Made by a program: the position numbers and the translations under genes. From Cenarchaeum symbiosum A (GTDB lineage: Archaea; Thermoproteota; Nitrososphaeria; Nitrososphaerales; Nitrosopumilaceae), in the NCBI GenBank assembly GCA_000200715.1, contig DP000238.1, forward strand, positions 494,154 to 558,153: DNA of 64,000 nt. The letters are read 5' to 3'. A model generated the notes under the pieces. The model was given only the letters and a program-made list of their open reading frames with translations. It ran no database searches and was not told where the DNA came from. How positions within the stretch are numbered: the first letter of the stretch is position 1; each line of letters opens with the position of its first letter. Positions 60,952 through 64,000 of the stretch are shown in pieces.

Positions 60952-61131
60952 TCACAAATAAAGATTGTCATCAGTAATGACTCGGGCAATTATATTCATG
61001 TGATGTTTGTGCTGCCATTCGCCCATATCCCTGCCGTTGTTATGCATGTACATAGATGTGGCATGCCTGCGGAGGTCATCAATAGACATCATGCGCATTT
61101 GACAAACGACTTCCCCTTGGAGCCGCTGCAC
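60952..61131 (-). CDS. Small Met/His-rich hypothetical protein
   Basis: 59 residues from GTG 61131; ATG 61098 is an alternative. It contains QMRMMSIDDLRRHATSMYMH and WQHKHHMNIIARVITDDNLYL, helical and rich in Met and His. A ttttattttt box (61151-61160 on the plus strand) lies 26 nt before the GTG, which supports expression. It ends 20 bp before the flavin-type gene, overlapping that gene's promoter. Function unknown. Confidence 0.45.
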   Translation of the reverse strand: MQRLQGEVVCQMRMMSIDDLRRHATSMYMHNNGRDMGEWQHKHHMNIIARVITDDNLYL

Positions 61132-61471
61132 AAGCTTACAAACAATTTGTAAAAATAAAATCTGCCGGCATGTGTGATCTTGCGCAGCGATCTGGGCTAA
61201 AATGAGTCGTGTACTGTGCAGGATTGCAGCACCTGTATGCTTGTCTCAGCACCCCGGATGCGCGTCATGGGGGCCAGGACATTGCCATGCCGTTTATTGT
61301 CGCTGCCTGCTGCCTTGATCAACGATGTACCGGAGGGGCTGCCCCGAGGGTTGCCGGCGGGCGCCGGTCTGCCATTCCGTATGGTCAGGCAGATTCTGTA
61401 TCCAGACGGATAAACCGAATTGAACATCCCTTGGAAAAACCATAAATATCAGCCTACGCTGCTGCCAAGGC
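61132..61471. other. Intergenic, promoters only
   Basis: 340 bp. It holds the A/T box of the small minus-strand gene and the cataaata box (61441-61448) for the gene at 61472. Three overlapping frames of 65-78 codons exist on both strands; none has a clear promoter position or a recognisable protein. Confidence 0.5.
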
Positions 61472-61972
61472 ATGATTGGCAATAGGGGCAAGGACAAGGA
61501 ATATGAAAAGATACGCTCCAGACTCCGGGATGGTGAGGAGATACTGCTCACCGTGACGCAGTCCAAGGCTATACTGCCAGCAACGTACTTTGTCACCAAC
61601 GAGAGGATCATAACGAGGGATCCCAGCATAACCGGCGAAGGGATAACCTCCATACAGTGGGTGGATGTGGGTGACTTTTCATTAAAAAAGAGGTTGTTTA
61701 GGGCTTACATCGAGTTTGTCATAAGATCGGGAAGCACCGTCACCTTGGACAACATCTCGAGGGGGGATGCCGAGGAAATGTACCGGCTGATAGAAAAATA
61801 CGTAAAGAGGCTGCGCGAGGCCGCAAACGAACAGCACGCAAAGGAACAGGCCCACACAGGGCAAGGGGAGGACAAGTCTGCCTCGGACCCGCTAGCCGTG
61901 CTCAAAATGAAGCTTGTAAACGACGAGATCACCGAAGAAGAGTTTGAAAAGAAAAAGAAGCTGCTAGAATAG
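61472..61972 (+). CDS. PH-domain protein with C-terminal SHOCT helix pair
   Basis: 166 residues. Residues about 20-110 look like a bacterial-type PH domain: GEEILLTVTQSKAILPATYFVTNERIITRDP, then IQWVDVGDFSLKKRLFRAYIEF. The last about 30 (DPLAVLKMKLVNDEITEEEFEKKKKLLE) are a SHOCT motif, a short oligomerisation element common at C-termini. Probably peripheral to the membrane; role unknown. The ATG is 26-27 nt after a TATA box. Confidence 0.8.
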   Translation: MIGNRGKDKEYEKIRSRLRDGEEILLTVTQSKAILPATYFVTNERIITRDPSITGEGITSIQWVDVGDFSLKKRLFRAYIEFVIRSGSTVTLDNISRGDAEEMYRLIEKYVKRLREAANEQHAKEQAHTGQGEDKSASDPLAVLKMKLVNDEITEEEFEKKKKLLE

Positions 61973-61998
61973 GGCAGGCACGCCCGCGGGGCAATATC

Positions 61999-62004
61999 AT
62001 AAAT
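61999..62004 (+). promoter_or_regulatory. TATA box of aspS
   Basis: ataaat about 26 nt before the ATG at 62028. Confidence 0.5.
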
Positions 62005-62027
62005 GGATCCCCTTTTTTCCACATCCC

Positions 62028-63305
62028 ATGGGGGCAGGGGGCAGAATCCACATAGCCGACATGGCAAAGCCCATGGCGGGCCAGAAGGTGCTGCTTGCCG
62101 GCTGGGTCGAGGACCTGCGTGAGCTCGGAAAGGTCTCCTTTGTCACACTCCGCGACGCCACGGGCCTGGCCCAGATAGTAGTAAAGGGCGGCCTGCAGGC
62201 CAGCATGGACGGCCTCACCCGGCAGAGCGTGGTTGCCGTCTCGGGCACAGTGGCGGAGACCCGTGCCAGGGACTTTGAGGTGGAGGTCTCAGCCGAGCAG
62301 ATAGACGTGCTGTCCCGGGCCATACACCCTCTCCCGATAGACCCCCTAGGCAGACTAGAGAGCGGCATGGACAACCGCCTCAACGCAAGGGCGCTCGACA
62401 TGAGAAACCAAAAGACCGCGTCTATATTCCGCCTCCGGCACCGCGTTTTGGAATCGCTGCGGCAGGGGCTCTCAAAGAGGCGCTTTACCGAGATCACCAC
62501 CCCCAAGATAATAGGCAGCGCCAGCGAGGGCGGGGCGAACCTATTCTCGCTCGAATACTTTGGCAAGACCGCATACCTTGCCCAGAGCCCCCAGTTGTAC
62601 AAGGAGCAGATGACCATGGGATTAGAAAGGGTCTATGAGATATCCGGCTTTTACCGGGCAGAGAACTCGCACACGGGAAGGCACCTGAGCGAGTTTACAT
62701 CCGTGGACATAGAGGCCGCATTCATGGATTATACAGATGTAATGGACGTGCTGGAACAGCTAGTCCGGGAGGCGTGTGTCGCCGCCTCTGAATGTACAAT
62801 AGAGCAGGAGGCCACCGGCCACAAGGCGGAGGTGCCGTCCGACATACCCCGGATAACCTACTCGCAGGCGGTAGACGAGCTTGGCTCCGACTGCGGGGTC
62901 AGCTTTGGCGACGACCTGCTTGATTCGCACCTGCGGCTACTCGGCGAAAAGCACCCCGGGTATTACTTTCTGACAGACTGGCCCACAAAGCTAAAGCCGT
63001 TTTACATCCGCCCAAAGGATGATGATGCCGAGGTGTCGCGCTCGTTTGATTTGCAGCACGGATACCTCGAGCTCTCCTCCGGCGGGTCTAGACTGCACGA
63101 CCCCTCGATACTCCGGTCGCGCCTCGAACAGCAGGGGCTCGACCCGGCCCTGTTTGCAGACCACCTGCGCGCCTTTGACTGGGGGATGCCGCCCCATTCG
63201 GGATGGGGCATGGGGCTAGACCGGTTCATGGCGGTACTTGTTGGCGTGGATAACGTGCGGGAGGCGGTCCTGTACCCGCGCGACCCCGACAGGCTATCCC
63301 CCTAG
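62028..63305 (+). CDS. aspS: Aspartyl-tRNA synthetase, archaeal type
   Basis: 425 residues, the usual archaeal length. An N-terminal OB-fold anticodon-binding domain (VLLAGWVEDLRELGKVSFVTLRDATGLAQIV) is followed by the class II catalytic core. Motif 1 region: FTEITTPKIIGSASEGGANLF; motif 2: FYRAENSHTGRHLSEFTSVDIE; motif 3: HSGWGMGLDRFMAVLVG. It charges tRNA-Asp; archaeal forms can be non-discriminating and also charge tRNA-Asn. The OB-fold residues that decide this were not judged here. It overlaps the convergent dehydrogenase by four bases. Confidence 0.95.
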   Translation: MGAGGRIHIADMAKPMAGQKVLLAGWVEDLRELGKVSFVTLRDATGLAQIVVKGGLQASMDGLTRQSVVAVSGTVAETRARDFEVEVSAEQIDVLSRAIHPLPIDPLGRLESGMDNRLNARALDMRNQKTASIFRLRHRVLESLRQGLSKRRFTEITTPKIIGSASEGGANLFSLEYFGKTAYLAQSPQLYKEQMTMGLERVYEISGFYRAENSHTGRHLSEFTSVDIEAAFMDYTDVMDVLEQLVREACVAASECTIEQEATGHKAEVPSDIPRITYSQAVDELGSDCGVSFGDDLLDSHLRLLGEKHPGYYFLTDWPTKLKPFYIRPKDDDAEVSRSFDLQHGYLELSSGGSRLHDPSILRSRLEQQGLDPALFADHLRAFDWGMPPHSGWGMGLDRFMAVLVGVDNVREAVLYPRDPDRLSP

Positions 63306-64000
63306 AGTCTCGATATTATCTCTGCGGTAAACTTGTCTGTCCCCGCCGATCCGCCCATGTCCTTTGTCTTTATGCCCTCTTTGACCGCGCCGTAGACTGC
63401 CGCGTTTAACCTGGTTGCGGCAACTAGGCACGTGGCATCATCGTTTCTTCCCCCCAGCCACCCGAGCATCATAGCCGCAGATAGCAGAAACGACGACGGG
63501 TTGGCCTCGTTTTTGCCCGCTATGTCAAAGGCCGCCCCGTGCACCGGCTCAAATATGGCAAACTTGTCCCCTATGTTTCCAGCCGGCGCCATCCCGAGGC
63601 CCCCTGCAGCCTGAGATGATTCATCGGAGAGTATGTCGCCAAAGAGGTTGGTCGTCACTATCACGTCGAACCACTCGGGCCTCCTTATCAGGTTCATGGC
63701 GCACGCATCCACATACATCTCACCAAACTCCACATCCGGGTATTCCGCGGCCACCCTGCGGCAGGTACTAGCAAACAGCCCGTCGGTCACCCTCATCACG
63801 TTTGCCTTGTGCACGCAGGTCACCTTGCGCCTCCTTGTCATGGCGGCCTTCAGCGCATACCTTGCTATCCTCTCTGACGCCCTCTCCGTTATGGTGCGGA
63901 GAGCCACTGCCGCCCCGTCTATGAAAAACTCGTTTCCCGTGTACAGATCTTCTGTATTCTCCCTGGCTATCAAAAGGTCGATATCATCGCGTATCGCTGG
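63302..64000 (-). CDS. Isocitrate/3-isopropylmalate dehydrogenase family protein (partial)
   Basis: The frame runs off the right edge; 232 codons are visible, starting inside PAIRDDIDLLIARENTEDLYTG. Family signatures: the substrate-binding RENTEDLY; VTTNLFGDILSDESSQAAGGLGMAPAGNIG with catalytic Asp residues; and EPVHGAAFDIAGKNEANPSSFLLSAAMML for cofactor binding. It oxidatively decarboxylates a 2-hydroxy-3-alkylmalate-type substrate. The decisive N-terminal substrate loop is outside the window, so isopropylmalate, isocitrate and homoisocitrate activity cannot be told apart. Confidence 0.85.
   Translation of the reverse strand, partial: PAIRDDIDLLIARENTEDLYTGNEFFIDGAAVALRTITERASERIARYALKAAMTRRRKVTCVHKANVMRVTDGLFASTCRRVAAEYPDVEFGEMYVDACAMNLIRRPEWFDVIVTTNLFGDILSDESSQAAGGLGMAPAGNIGDKFAIFEPVHGAAFDIAGKNEANPSSFLLSAAMMLGWLGGRNDDATCLVAATRLNAAVYGAVKEGIKTKDMGGSAGTDKFTAEIISRL

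Noticed and set aside
61197-61445. Three overlapping frames of 65-78 codons on both strands
   Set aside because: None is distinguished by promoter spacing, composition or a recognisable motif.
1-64000. CRISPR arrays, rRNA and tRNA genes
   Set aside because: The only regular repeats are in-frame protein repeats (30, 114, 126 bp) without spacers, and no tRNA T-arm or rRNA-like segment was recognised by eye; a tRNAscan run would settle tRNAs.

Overview
The window reads as a GC-rich chromosome segment of a Thaumarchaeota (Nitrososphaerota) ammonia-oxidiser-type archaeon; gene content and base composition fit the sponge symbiont Cenarchaeum symbiosum best. This is inference from what I recognise: archaeal AspRS, Hjc resolvase, bifunctional phosphoglucose/phosphomannose isomerase, exported proteins ending in a PAC(x)n-GW motif, a PstS with a C-terminal 'WIKDNALWW' tail, and many start codons lying about 26 nt downstream of a TATA box (apparently leaderless transcripts). 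No rRNA, tRNA or CRISPR array was recognised.

Layout. 0-9.4 kb: end of an unknown gene, a 1,607-residue exported adhesin-like protein (NHL propeller, about 15 HYR domains, RTX-like calcium repeats), and a first giant beta-propeller surface protein whose exported N-terminus is split off by a 12-base C tract. 9.7-11.6 kb: a zinc-finger protein and copy A of a MunI-like methyltransferase unit (orphan methyltransferase). 11.7-20.9 kb: phosphate uptake, with pstS separated from pstCAB by an AT-rich island encoding an AbiEi/AbiEii (type IV toxin-antitoxin-like) pair, a zinc-ribbon protein and two paralogous exported proteins, one with Met/Asp-rich tandem repeats. 20.9-22.3 kb: hjc and an acidic hypothetical protein. 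22.3-42.2 kb: two enormous minus-strand surface proteins (2,396 residues, and about 4,200 residues if a single frameshift near 38.9 kb is repaired), built from Ig-like domains, beta-propellers, short repeats and a shared C-terminal cassette.

42.3-49.8 kb: housekeeping genes: small proteins, a luciferase-like oxidoreductase/thiolase/DUF35 operon, a sugar-nucleotide dehydrogenase-like protein, PGI/PMI, MtnA, and two tandem exported paralogs. 49.9-52.2 kb: copy B of the restriction-modification unit, complete with a MunI/EcoRI-like restriction enzyme, bounded by about 58-bp inverted repeats and a candidate 8-bp target duplication. 52.2-54 kb: base-excision repair genes (family 4 UDG, alkyladenine glycosylase) and a VTT membrane protein. 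54-61.5 kb: an oligopeptide-type ABC ATPase, a membrane protein, a DPPH-motif DNA methyltransferase, and a decaying stretch with gene remnants, a frameshifted gene and a Cys-rich gene with an in-frame TGA. 61.5-64 kb: PH/SHOCT protein, aspS and a partial isocitrate/isopropylmalate dehydrogenase.

The most unusual content is (i) the inverted-repeat-bounded, duplicated MunI-like R-M unit with no visible transposase and (ii) the giant repetitive surface-protein family with reading-frame breaks, one of them at a C12 tract that could switch export on and off.
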